The position numbers and the translations under genes were made by a program. Of a DNA stretch of 54,568 nt, positions 17,501 to 25,295 are shown one piece after another. Positions within the stretch are counted from its first letter, which is position 1. Each line of letters opens with the position of its first letter. Origin of the DNA: Candidatus Hydrogenedentota bacterium (lineage in GTDB: Bacteria; Hydrogenedentota; Hydrogenedentia; Hydrogenedentales; JAEUWI01). Location of the stretch: the NCBI GenBank assembly GCA_016182605.1, contig JACPGE010000109.1, positions 1 to 54,568 on the forward strand. Direction: 5' to 3'. Under the pieces are notes generated by a model. The model ran no database searches. It saw only the letters and a program-made list of their open reading frames with translations, and was not told where the DNA came from.

Positions 17501-18138
17501 CGCTGCGAGTCCACGAGCACCTGAATCTCTTCTTCCTGGCCCCCTTTCACCGCCACCTGCGCCACGCCCGTCTCGGCTTCGAGATCGCTCTTCAACTGGC
17601 GATCCGCCGCCTCGCGGATCGCCGTCAGCGCCGCATACTGCTCTTCCTTCGCGGGCGTGCCGCCGGCGTACTTGGAAAAATCCGGCGCCACGGCAACGCG
17701 CATCACCGGATCGAGCGTGGGATCGTAGCGCAGAATCACCGGCTTCTCCGTGAGTTCGCGCGGCGGGTCGAACAGGTCCAGGCGATCCCGGACATCCTGC
17801 TGCGCCACGTTCATGTCCGTGTCCCACGTGAACTCGAGGACGATCTCGCTGATGCCCGGCGAACTGATGCTGCTGATCTCGACCATGCCGCCCACGATGC
17901 TCAGCATCTCTTCGAGCGGGCGTGTGACGAGCTTCTCCACGTCTTCCGGCGCCGCACCTTCATACTCGGTGCGCACGGTCAGCGTGGGGTAGGAGATGTC
18001 CGGCATCAGATTGACCGCCAACTGCTGATAGGAGCGCCAGCCAAACACAATCAGGGTCACGAACATCATGGCCATGGTCACCGGGCGGCGGATGGCGAGA
18101 CGGTATTGTTTCTCAGTCTGGGGGGTGGAATCGTCCAT
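14515..18138 (-). CDS. RND efflux transporter with extra membrane insertion (first pump subunit)
   Basis: This 1207-residue AcrB-family protein has the usual RND motifs (GMLVDNAIVVLESIFRCKEEG, ISSTLTTVAVFLPIAF, VNNAIVLVDYINQLRARG, VRLRPILMTTITTVLGL). It is about 150 residues longer than usual. The excess lies between the two six-helix halves, about residues 546-700, and includes a strongly hydrophobic run at 628-690 (WALVFTLISPAILVLYLF, ALLTAIILLICGIFLAIYL) that should add two or three membrane helices. A charged insertion (KTEEETANAARQR) also occurs near residue 360. It lies 41 bases after the membrane-fusion gene. Substrate is unknown. Confidence 0.92.
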   Translation of the reverse strand: MDDSTPQTEKQYRLAIRRPVTMAMMFVTLIVFGWRSYQQLAVNLMPDISYPTLTVRTEYEGAAPEDVEKLVTRPLEEMLSIVGGMVEISSISSPGISEIVLEFTWDTDMNVAQQDVRDRLDLFDPPRELTEKPVILRYDPTLDPVMRVAVAPDFSKYAGGTPAKEEQYAALTAIREAADRQLKSDLEAETGVAQVAVKGGQEEEIQVLVDSQRVKNLGLSLDMVVNALAQQNINLSGGKLQEGRTEYLVRTLNEFASVEEIAGSIMSLPTGSQMRLDDVARVFLGTKERETIVRINQQEAVALDIYKEGDANTVEVANTVKDLLGLEREVTLGERIAKIFSEAMMSGGAAPAGAVEKTEEETANAARQRTLLDRLPANVNLSVITDQSRFITGSINEVKNATVVGGFLALLVLFVFLREMKSTLIIGVTIPISVVASFVPMFMGGITLNIMSLGGLALGVGMLVDNAIVVLESIFRCKEEGDGPVDAAERGTHEVSSAVISSTLTTVAVFLPIAFVEGIAGQLFRDLALTVTFSLLASLLAALYLIPLIVSRRGLTLDSSREVIWVLRAYRESRATGTTGKVSAALQVPLLGMRYAVAGARTAFHENFLPLTSAWAEARETRRPGARIWALVFTLISPAILVLYLFQLLLSLVGALLTAIILLICGIFLAIYLPVRAALRILFWVPLQLFDVGFTGFRDLYAAVLTRSLRFSVLVLMGLVALSIHAGYTALSLGSELIPPMKQGEFGLRLEAPAGTRLEQTEARAGRVEEVLRSHPLVASVTVEIGEEDSSTSSDRGENMADFTIALKDPENNALIQDSVIEELRLAVQKVSSEEITFSLPTLFSFKTAIELQVVGDDLKLLKHLGEQALAVVQKVPGVRDVELSVKAGYPEIIVEMDRVLLASRGIPPGQVATRLRTEVQGDIATRFNRSGEKVDIRVRTDKELLSSVEDLKRISVTDTNPPIPLEDVAHIRVEEGPSEIRRIDQRQVVLILANTEDRDLKSVSDDIWAAVQKLERPAGYYFLEGGQQRELETSQNSLRFALILAIFLVYVVMACQFESIFHPALVMFTVPMAFIGVIYPLAWSGTDLSIMVFLGGIILAGIVVNNAIVLVDYINQLRARGVPKRIAVVEAGKVRLRPILMTTITTVLGLVPMISGTGEGSELRRPMALTVMSGLSSATILTLVIIPMVYYLFGGKDRPGTTEDKA

Positions 18139-18179
18139 TAAGCATTCTTCGCAAGGAATGGGGGGGCCCGAATCCCTCG

Positions 18180-19523
18180 TTATTGCCGCATGCGGCGCCC
18201 TTCTCCGCGGCCACGACGGCCTTTGCCCTCCTGGCCGTCATCTTCCTTGGCCGTTGCCTGCTGGAGCGCTTCTTCGGCGCTCAAGTTGGCCCGGGAGAGG
18301 ATCTCCGCTTCGGCATTGGTCACGTTGACCGTGGAACCATCTTTCAGGGTCTGCTGGCCCAGCGTGACCACCAGGCTGTTCTCGTCCAGCCCCTCCAGAA
18401 TCTCGGCAACGTTGCTGTCTTCCAGTCCCACCTTCACTTCGACCCGATCGGCAACATACTTGACCGGGGCCGCCGTGGCGGCAGCATCAGGCGTTTCTGC
18501 CGCTACAGGCACCGCGTTTGCCGCGTCCGGTGCAGGCGTTTCGGCGGCCGGTGCCGCTTCTGCCGCCTCACTCGTTGCGGCGTCTGCTTTCTGCACCACC
18601 ATCAGGTAGGTGCGCGCATTTTCTTCGATGAGGCTGTCCTTGGGGATGACCAATGCGTTTTCATGGCGTTCCATCACCAGCTTCACCCGGGCAAAGGCCG
18701 ATTCCATGAGATACTTGCGCTCTTCCTTCTTGAAATCGAGGATAATCTTGACCGTGCCGTTGGCCGGGTCCACATTGGGGCTGATGCGCCGCACCGTGGC
18801 CTCGAAGCCCCGGTCCGGCTGCGATTCGATCTGAACCTGGGCCACCTGGCCCTCTTTCACCCGCGCCAATTCGCGCTCGGGCAGATTGATGGGAAGCATG
18901 TACGTGGAACTGTCCACGATCGTGAAGGCCGGGGCACCCGAGGTGACGAGCATCCCCTGCTGAATGTTGCGGCGGGTGACCACGCCCGATATCGGGGCCG
19001 TCAGGGTCTGATTTTTCAGGTGCACCTCTTGCACCTCGAGCGATTTCTGTGCCTGCTCATAGGCAAAGCGGGCATTGTCGCGCTCCACCGGCGCGCCAAT
19101 CCCCTCTTGGGTGGACTTCTCCGCCACCTCGTAGGTCGCCTTGTTCTGCGCGACCGTTACCCGCGCCTGCCGGATCTGGGCCTCCAGCTCTTCCTTGTCC
19201 AGTTCCGCAAGCACCTGGCCCTCTTTGACCAGGTCCCCCTCTTCGACAAAGACCTCCAGGCAATGCCCGCTCCCTTTGGAGGTCACCTGCACCTGGTTCT
19301 CCGCGGCAACATTGGTCGTTGTCTCAAAATAGGCAAAAACGTCTTGACGCGCCGGTTTTTCGGCCTGGACGGGGATCAAGACATCGGTTTCAGCAGTTTT
19401 TTCCGCTTCCGTCTTGGATTCGAGGTTCTTGGCGGTGGCATCCGCCGATTGGTCCATACCGCATCCGGTGCCGAGCACGAGTAAGAGACAGATCAGAAGC
19501 ACCGGCCTATAAAGAGCGTCCAT
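18180..19523 (-). CDS. RND periplasmic adaptor (membrane-fusion lipoprotein)
   Basis: The 447-residue first gene of the efflux operon bridges the RND pumps to an outer-membrane channel. It has a lipoprotein signal (LLLVLGTGC, lipid-anchored Cys21), a biotinyl-lipoyl-like half (VTSKGSGHCLEVFVEEGDLV, EGQVLAELDKEELEAQIRQA), an alpha-helical hairpin, the second lipoyl half (LTAPISGVVTRRNIQQGMLV) and a beta-barrel (PNVDPANGTVKIILDF). An Ala/Pro-rich stretch of about 45 residues splits the C-terminal membrane-proximal domain, and the tail is very basic (GRRGRGEGRRMRQ). GGAGG lies four bases before the ATG. No outer-membrane TolC-type gene is in the operon. Confidence 0.92.
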   Translation of the reverse strand: MDALYRPVLLICLLLVLGTGCGMDQSADATAKNLESKTEAEKTAETDVLIPVQAEKPARQDVFAYFETTTNVAAENQVQVTSKGSGHCLEVFVEEGDLVKEGQVLAELDKEELEAQIRQARVTVAQNKATYEVAEKSTQEGIGAPVERDNARFAYEQAQKSLEVQEVHLKNQTLTAPISGVVTRRNIQQGMLVTSGAPAFTIVDSSTYMLPINLPERELARVKEGQVAQVQIESQPDRGFEATVRRISPNVDPANGTVKIILDFKKEERKYLMESAFARVKLVMERHENALVIPKDSLIEENARTYLMVVQKADAATSEAAEAAPAAETPAPDAANAVPVAAETPDAAATAAPVKYVADRVEVKVGLEDSNVAEILEGLDENSLVVTLGQQTLKDGSTVNVTNAEAEILSRANLSAEEALQQATAKEDDGQEGKGRRGRGEGRRMRQ

Positions 19524-19988
19524 TAAACCTCCAGCGTGCCGCTCAGCAAGATCCCGAAGCCCCGGAATTTCCGGGTGGTTTCGCCAGACTCGCCATTGTT
19601 ATACTTGCTATACTCTCCCTGCGGCACGGAAGTTACAGGAGAGAAGGTGGAAGGCTGGCCGTACCTATGAGTACAGATTGGACTCCGGCGTATTACACCG
19701 AGTTTCCAGAACAGAACCGGAGCCAGCGCGGAAAAGACCCGTGGGCAAGGGCTTCGAATGGTAAATGTAGTATCTCCCGGGCCCAGTATGTCAGTATACC
19801 AAGTTCAGACTCGAAACCGGTAGTCAGCGCATGCGTTTCCCCCCCGGGGCCGCGCAGGTATCGGCAGGCCGCGCACTATATTGTTGACAGAAAAGTGTTA
19901 AACTGGCATCATGCCCCAAGACGTGCATGGGCCTGACCTGTGCCTGCGGGCCGGACACGCCCCGAAAAAAGAGACAGGAGTATTCTGG
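19524..19988. other. Divergent intergenic region
   Basis: This region separates the minus-strand efflux operon from the plus-strand PKD gene. It holds a candidate promoter for the PKD gene (19884-19912) and TATAAC/TATAGC boxes on the minus strand near 19590-19612 without a good -35. A plus-strand frame that overlaps the adaptor gene runs through it and is not credible. Nothing else is recognised. Confidence 0.5.
19884..19912 (+). promoter_or_regulatory. Putative promoter of the PKD lipoprotein gene
   Basis: TTGACA (19884-19889), a 17-base spacer and CATCAT (19907-19912). The expected start near 19919 gives a leader of about 70 bases and places an alternative ATG at 19911 outside the transcript. 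Confidence 0.45.
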
Positions 19989-22565
19989 ATGAGCCGCTGC
20001 CTGGGTCGTCTAAGTTTTTTCATTGCAGCCGTTATTCTTGCATCCACCACACTGACGGGCTGCCTGCAAGACAGTACCGGTGTGGGCTTGGTGGTCACGC
20101 CAGACGCCCTGCATTTCGATCTCGATGAAGACACACTGGCATTGCTCGTCACCAAGAACCTCACCAATGATCCCTTCCATCCGGTTGTCGTAGCCTCGAG
20201 CGCCTCTTGGGTGCAAGCGGAGAATTGTCAGGACGAGTCGGACAATTGCATCAGCGACCACCCGCTTTTTCCCCTGCGGATTCCCATCCACATCGATCGC
20301 ACGAAGACCCAATTGGGTACCAACCGCGCGGTCTTGATCCTCAAGTCGCTTGGCGCCACCTTTGCCGAGATTGAAGTGGTGGCCGAAGATCTGCTCCAGG
20401 TGGATTTCGAATCCAGCACGCGCCGCGTCGCTGCGGGCACGCCCCTCTCCTTTACCGACACGACCGAAAAGACCGATGCCGCGGGCGATGTTATTGCGCG
20501 CCTGTGGGATTTCGGCGATGGCTCGACCAGCACGGCCACCGACCCCTTCCACGCCTACGCCAGCCCGGGCATCTACCCCATCTCGCTCACCATCACCACC
20601 GACAGCATCGAAGAGACGATAACGAAAGAAGCTTTTGTAACCGTGTCCGGCGGAGACACCGAAGTCGACTTCGTTGCCTCGCAGACCAATATTTTCGAGG
20701 GCGAAAGCGTCACTTTTGAAGACATCAGCGTTACGCCAGAAGGCCCCATCACGGCGCGCCGCTGGGATTTCGGCGATGACCGCTTCAGCACGGATGCCCG
20801 CCCCACCCATCTCTACGCACAAGCCGGCATATACACCGTATCGTTGACCATCACCACGCCCGCGGGCGATCGCACCGTGACCAAGGAAGACTTGGTCATT
20901 GTGCAGCGCAAAATCCCCCCCGTGGCAGATTTCACCCTGTCTCCCTTCCCGCCTGTCGCCCTCGCGGATACCCGGCTCTTCGATCTGTCCGATCCGGGCA
21001 CGGCCCCGATCGCGCAATGGGTCTGGGAATTCGAAGACGGCTCCTTCACCACCGAGCAGAATCCCGTGCATCGATTCAGCGCCCTCGGCATGACCGACGT
21101 GAAGTTGACCGTGAGTTCCGCGCATGGCACAAGCAGCAAGACCATTTCGCTCAACGTGACCGGTATTCCGCCCACCGCCAATTTTGCCGTGAACGATACA
21201 ACGCCCATTGCCGGCCAGGCGGTCCAATTCACAAACCAGAGCGTTGCAGGTTCGGCCCCGATTCAGCAGACCATTTGGGAGTTTGGAGACGGCGGCAGCA
21301 GCACCCTTGCCAATCCCACGCACGCGTATCAAGACAGCGGCGTCTTTGTAGCCCGGCTGACCGTGATTACCGCGCACGGCAACGATGCTCATACGGTGAC
21401 GATCACCGTGAGCTTCCTGGCCCCCACCGCGGCCTTCTCCGCCAATGAACGCTTCCCGGATGAGGGCGGCACGGTGCAGTTCACGGACCTCTCACTGGGC
21501 GGCACGCTGCCTGTGAGCCAGTGGCTGTGGAATTTCGGGGATCCTGCAAGCGGCACCCGCAATACGGACACCCGCAAGAATCCAACGCACCGCTACGACA
21601 CGGCCGGGCTTTACACCGTAACCCTGACCGTGACCACCCTGACTGCAAGCAATAACACCGGCACCCATACCGAAACAGGCTTCATCAATGTGATTCGGCC
21701 GCCGGTGGCGGGCTTCACCGCTGCCACCCCGAATGCCTCCGATCCGGCCACCGTGCGCTTCACGAACACCACGGTGCGCGGCACCCAGACGCTGATCGCC
21801 TACCAATGGAATTTCGGGGACCCGGGAAGCGGCGCGAACAATGTCAGCACCGCGGTGAGCCCCAATCACGTCTTCTCCGCGCCGGGCACCTTTACCGTCA
21901 CCCTCGTCGCAAGCACCCAATCCCCGGCCCGCGAGTCCACCTTCCAGGCGCAGGTCAACGTGGCCTTTGATCCGCCCGTGCTCGATTTCACGGTCGAGAC
22001 CAACGAGGACACGCCCCGTGTGAACATCGAAGGCACCGGCGCAATTACGGACGAAGAATACTTCTTCCGCAATCTCACCGAGTTCGGCACCGAGACCGGC
22101 TTCTCCGTGGAGTGGGACTTCGGCGATCCCGATAGCGGCGCCGGGAACACCAGCACCGACTTTGATGCCGTGCACACCTTCTCCGGCCCGGGAACCTACA
22201 CTGTGACCCTGCGCGGATTTCCGCAAACCGGCGAAGTGGCCGTAACCCAGGATATCGTGGTGGACGCCGCGCCGATTCCCGATTTCAGCGCGCAGCCACT
22301 CGTCGGCGCCGTTCAGGAAAGTATCCAATTCCAGGATACCTCCATGACAGACGGCCGCAGGCCCATCACCGGGCGCTTGTGGCGCTTCACCAATACCAGC
22401 AACGGACAATCCTCCATCAGCACGAGTGCCATGCCCTCTCCGCGTTTCGCAACGCCAGGGCTTTACACCGTGTCCTTGACGGTCAACTTCACCCATTCCG
22501 CTTTTGATACCCCGCTTTCCGCTACGGAAGTAAAAACGGGTTACCTCCAGATCATCGCCAACTAA
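19989..22565 (+). CDS. Lipoprotein with eight PKD-type repeats
   Basis: This 858-residue exported protein has a lipoprotein signal peptide (FFIAAVILASTTLTGC, lipobox TLTGC, Cys25) and, after a short N-terminal domain, eight consecutive PKD-like beta-sandwich repeats. Each carries a WDFGDG-type core (LWDFGDG, RWDFGDD, VWEFEDG, IWEFGDG, LWNFGDP, QWNFGDP, EWDFGDP, LWRFTN) followed by a Y..PG.Y.VSLT motif. PKD repeats are extracellular adhesion or spacer modules; no enzymatic domain is present. The ATG at 19989 is chosen because ACAGGAG lies eight bases upstream and the signal peptide starts there; an upstream in-frame ATG at 19911 would bury it. A strong terminator follows, so the gene is probably monocistronic. 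Confidence 0.88.
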   Translation: MSRCLGRLSFFIAAVILASTTLTGCLQDSTGVGLVVTPDALHFDLDEDTLALLVTKNLTNDPFHPVVVASSASWVQAENCQDESDNCISDHPLFPLRIPIHIDRTKTQLGTNRAVLILKSLGATFAEIEVVAEDLLQVDFESSTRRVAAGTPLSFTDTTEKTDAAGDVIARLWDFGDGSTSTATDPFHAYASPGIYPISLTITTDSIEETITKEAFVTVSGGDTEVDFVASQTNIFEGESVTFEDISVTPEGPITARRWDFGDDRFSTDARPTHLYAQAGIYTVSLTITTPAGDRTVTKEDLVIVQRKIPPVADFTLSPFPPVALADTRLFDLSDPGTAPIAQWVWEFEDGSFTTEQNPVHRFSALGMTDVKLTVSSAHGTSSKTISLNVTGIPPTANFAVNDTTPIAGQAVQFTNQSVAGSAPIQQTIWEFGDGGSSTLANPTHAYQDSGVFVARLTVITAHGNDAHTVTITVSFLAPTAAFSANERFPDEGGTVQFTDLSLGGTLPVSQWLWNFGDPASGTRNTDTRKNPTHRYDTAGLYTVTLTVTTLTASNNTGTHTETGFINVIRPPVAGFTAATPNASDPATVRFTNTTVRGTQTLIAYQWNFGDPGSGANNVSTAVSPNHVFSAPGTFTVTLVASTQSPARESTFQAQVNVAFDPPVLDFTVETNEDTPRVNIEGTGAITDEEYFFRNLTEFGTETGFSVEWDFGDPDSGAGNTSTDFDAVHTFSGPGTYTVTLRGFPQTGEVAVTQDIVVDAAPIPDFSAQPLVGAVQESIQFQDTSMTDGRRPITGRLWRFTNTSNGQSSISTSAMPSPRFATPGLYTVSLTVNFTHSAFDTPLSATEVKTGYLQIIAN

Positions 22566-22582
22566 CGGTTTCTTGAATCACC

Positions 22583-22621
22583 GGCTGCACGTGCCCCCAA
22601 CGGCTCGTGCAGCCCTTTCTT
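22583..22621 (+). terminator. Rho-independent terminator after the PKD gene
   Basis: GGCTGCACG (22583-22591) pairs perfectly with CGTGCAGCC (22606-22614) across a 14-base loop, followed by CTTTCTT. It lies 18 bases after the stop codon. Confidence 0.8.
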
Positions 22622-22639
22622 CCGGGGGAGCGCCCTTCG

Positions 22640-23656
22640 ATGTATCAGGCGCCAGAGATTCAATCGGGCCGCGGCATTGCCGGGAACCTCTCGCATGTGC
22701 CGGGCCGCGTGCTCGTGGCGACCATGGAGATCCCATGGAAGCTGTTTCAAACACGACAATCATGGACGCCGCACCACGTTCACTTCGTGGACAGCATGGA
22801 CAAGGACGCGGTGGAGGCCCTGCCAGATACCCTGCCCGAATGTGATGCCGTGGTCGGCCTGGGGGGCGGCAGCGCCTGCGACACCGCCAAGTACCTGGCC
22901 TGGAAACGGCAGTGCCGCCTCATCATGGCGCCGTCCATCGTTTCCGTGGATGCCCCCCTGACCAATACCGTGGCCGTGCGCGTGGACAAGCAGGTCCAAT
23001 ACATCGGCAACCTCTATCCCAGGGAAGTGCTGATCGATTATGATCTTATTCAGGCTGCACCCAAGGAATTGAACCGTGCCGGCGCATGCGACATTGCCAG
23101 CATCCATACGGCGCTGCACGATTGGGATCTTGCCCACAAAAATATGGGCGAACCCTACGACGCCGGCATTGCCGCAGAATCCCAGGAATGCCTCGAAGAA
23201 CTTGATCGCAATGCGGCGGAAGTCTACGCCGTTTCGCCCAAAGGCATCGACACCATCATCGATCTCTTCCGCAGGGAAGTGGAGTTTTGTTCGCGCATAA
23301 ACACCAGCCGCCCCGAAGAGGGCTCGGAACACCTCGTCGCCTACAACCTGGAACGCATCACCCGCCGGCACTTCGTCCACGGCGATCTGGTCGGCCTGGG
23401 CATCTTCATGATGGCCCGTCTTCAGGGGAACCGCGTGGACTATGCCGACAGCCTCATTCAGCGCTGTGGCCTGCGCTACCAGGCGCCCAACGCCACCCCC
23501 GATGAAATCCGAATGTGTCTCCAGACTTTGAAGGTATTCAAGGACAAGTCCGGGCTTTTTTACAGCGTGGTGGATACGGAGCCAATCACGGAAACCTTTA
23601 TACGGGAGTCGCTTAAGGCACTCTACGCGCAGGCCGAAGGCGAGCGGCCGTTCTAA
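22640..23656 (+). CDS. Glycerol-1-phosphate dehydrogenase-like enzyme (iron-ADH superfamily)
   Basis: This 338-residue protein belongs to the dehydroquinate-synthase/iron-ADH fold. The NAD(P)-binding GLGGGSACDTAKYLAW segment lies at 73-88, and APSIVSVDAPLTNTVAVR (97-114) matches the substrate loop of the G1PDH/AraM group. All three expected metal ligands are visible: Asp151 (GACDIASIHTA), His231 (GSEHLVAYNLE) and His247 (FVHGDLVGLG). The enzymes of this group reduce dihydroxyacetone phosphate to sn-glycerol-1-phosphate, but related bacterial members have other substrates. The ATG at 22640 follows GGGGGAG by nine bases; an upstream GTG at 22607 lies inside the terminator hairpin and is rejected. 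Confidence 0.8.
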   Translation: MYQAPEIQSGRGIAGNLSHVPGRVLVATMEIPWKLFQTRQSWTPHHVHFVDSMDKDAVEALPDTLPECDAVVGLGGGSACDTAKYLAWKRQCRLIMAPSIVSVDAPLTNTVAVRVDKQVQYIGNLYPREVLIDYDLIQAAPKELNRAGACDIASIHTALHDWDLAHKNMGEPYDAGIAAESQECLEELDRNAAEVYAVSPKGIDTIIDLFRREVEFCSRINTSRPEEGSEHLVAYNLERITRRHFVHGDLVGLGIFMMARLQGNRVDYADSLIQRCGLRYQAPNATPDEIRMCLQTLKVFKDKSGLFYSVVDTEPITETFIRESLKALYAQAEGERPF

Positions 23657-23662
23657 ATGGCA

Positions 23663-23690
23663 GGGTTAAATTGACTTAGCCCGTTTTTCT
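23663..23690 (+). terminator. Short terminator after the G1PDH-like gene
   Basis: GGGTTAA (23663-23669) pairs with TTAGCCC (23676-23682) with one G-U pair across a 6-base loop, followed by GTTTTTCT. It sits seven bases past the stop. Confidence 0.5.
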
Positions 23691-23700
23691 ATGGTATTGT
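23671..23700 (+). promoter_or_regulatory. Putative promoter for the aspartate dehydrogenase gene
   Basis: TTGACT (23671-23676), an 18-base spacer and TATTGT (23695-23700). The -35 box lies within the loop and arm of the upstream terminator. Confidence 0.4.
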
Positions 23701-23810
23701 TTCGCGGTTTGCGTCTAATCCGCGAATCGAAACACCCCCTGAACTGACTCAATCCGTTCCCCGCGTGGGAAGCCCAGGGGAGCCAGATAGGCCAGCATTG
23801 GGAGGGCGCC

Positions 23811-24629
23811 ATGACCAAAATTAAAGTGTGTATGGTCGGGTGCGGCAACATCGGCGCCGATTTGTGTATTGCCCTCCAGAAGGGCAATATTCCCGCCGAG
23901 ATTGTCGCACTGGTCGACCAGGATGTGGAGCGGGCGCGGGTGCTGGTGCGCACTTTTCAGTTGGAGGCCAAGGTTTGCACGCTGGCGGAGGCGGTGGAAG
24001 ATTGCGATTTTATCGTTGAATGTGCTTCGGCGGCGGCGGTGGAGCCCGTCTTGCGGGCAGCCATCGATCATCATCGGGATTGCCTTATCATGAGTGTCGG
24101 CGGCCTGATGGGCCACATGGAGCTTTACGAAGAGGCGAAACAGCGCAACATCCAGGTGCGGATACCGTCGGGCGCCTTGTGCGGGCTGGACGGCATCCGG
24201 GCGGCCATGGAAGCGGGTTTGCACAGCGTCACCTTGACCACGCGCAAGCCGCCAAAAGGGCTGGTGGGCGCGCCCTATTTGACGGACAACAACATTGATT
24301 TGAATGGCTTGACCGAAGCCAAGATTATTTTTGAGGGCAATGCGCTCGAGGCTGTAAAGGCCTTTCCCGCCAACGTGAATGTGGCGGGGGCGCTGAGCCT
24401 CGTGGGTATTGGTCCGAAGGAAACTCGGGTCGTCGTTATTGCCGACCCGAATGCCACGGAAAACAGCCACGAGGTCTATGCGGAAGGCGCCTTCGGCCGG
24501 TTGAAGACGATGACGTCGAACCTGCCGTCGCCCCGCAATGCCAAGTCGAGCTATCTGGCTTCGCTGTCGGCCGCGGCTGAATTGCGGGCGGCGGCAGTGG
24601 CGTATACCAGCCATTACGCAGAAACGTAA
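23811..24629 (+). CDS. nadX: L-aspartate dehydrogenase (NadX-type)
   Basis: This 272-residue enzyme oxidises L-aspartate to iminoaspartate for NAD synthesis, an alternative to NadB. It has a Rossmann GCGNIGADLCIAL motif near the N-terminus and the DUF108 catalytic region with SGALCGLDGIRAAME, FPANVNVAGALSLVGIG and NLPSPRNAKSSYLASLSAAAEL, which are diagnostic. Length is normal. No nadA or nadC is nearby, so the pathway role is inferred from the family. The gap to rplU is short (48 bases), so read-through into the ribosomal cluster is possible. Confidence 0.88.
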   Translation: MTKIKVCMVGCGNIGADLCIALQKGNIPAEIVALVDQDVERARVLVRTFQLEAKVCTLAEAVEDCDFIVECASAAAVEPVLRAAIDHHRDCLIMSVGGLMGHMELYEEAKQRNIQVRIPSGALCGLDGIRAAMEAGLHSVTLTTRKPPKGLVGAPYLTDNNIDLNGLTEAKIIFEGNALEAVKAFPANVNVAGALSLVGIGPKETRVVVIADPNATENSHEVYAEGAFGRLKTMTSNLPSPRNAKSSYLASLSAAAELRAAAVAYTSHYAET

Positions 24630-24677
24630 GCGCACCGGCCGTTGGGCGGCCCGCGCAGACCATGGAGAAGTGTTAGC

Positions 24678-24989
24678 ATGTATGCAGTCGTATTTACTGG
24701 CGGCAAGCAGTACAAGGTTGCTGAAGGCGACCGCCTGCGCGTCGAAAAACTGGACACGCCGGTCGGCGAATCCGTCGAGTTGACGAACGTCCGCATGATC
24801 GCCCGGGAAGACGGCCTCATCGTCGACCCCGGCGCCCTGGCCTCGGCGAAGGTCGTGGCGCTCGTTCTCGACCAAGACAAGCGCAAGAAGGTGCGGATCT
24901 TCAAGAAGAAACGCCGCAAAGGCTACCAGCGCACCAACGGCCACCGTCAGCCGTTCACCGAACTCAAGATCACGCAGATTCAGGCGTAA
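24678..24989 (+). CDS. rplU: 50S ribosomal protein L21
   Basis: The 103-residue product begins MYAVVFTGGKQYKVAEGDRL, the canonical L21 start, and ends with the basic KKRRKGYQRTNGHRQPFTEL tail. L21 binds 23S rRNA next to L20. The ATG at 24678 follows GGAGAAG by seven bases; the in-frame ATG at 24642 adds residues foreign to the family. It begins the conserved rplU-rpmA-obgE cluster. Confidence 0.97.
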   Translation: MYAVVFTGGKQYKVAEGDRLRVEKLDTPVGESVELTNVRMIAREDGLIVDPGALASAKVVALVLDQDKRKKVRIFKKKRRKGYQRTNGHRQPFTELKITQIQA

Positions 24990-25004
24990 AGGAGCACCAC
25001 CACC

Positions 25005-25268
25005 ATGGCACATAAAAAAGCAGGCGGCAGTTCCCGCAATGGCCGCGACTCCCAGAGCCAGCGCCTCGGCGTGAAGCGTTTCGGCGGACAGCAGGTCATC
25101 GCGGGCAACATTCTCGTGCGTCAGCGCGGTACCCAGTTTTATCCCGGCAAGAACTGCGGCATGGGCACCGATTACACCCTCTTCGCCCTCGTCGACGGCA
25201 CCGTTGCGTTCCGTTTCGTCAAGAAGGGGAAGCAGGCGGTAGACGTCGTCCCGGCGTCCGCGGAATAA
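25005..25268 (+). CDS. rpmA: 50S ribosomal protein L27
   Basis: The 87-residue product [20 protein letters not shown] and downstream [20 protein letters not shown] is unmistakable L27, whose N-terminus reaches the peptidyl-transferase centre. It has no N-terminal extension, so it does not need the protease processing seen in Firmicutes. AAAGGAG precedes the ATG, 15 bases after rplU. Confidence 0.97.
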   Translation: MAHKKAGGSSRNGRDSQSQRLGVKRFGGQQVIAGNILVRQRGTQFYPGKNCGMGTDYTLFALVDGTVAFRFVKKGKQAVDVVPASAE

Positions 25269-25295
25269 CGCCTCACCCTCCCCGAAAGCCTCGCC

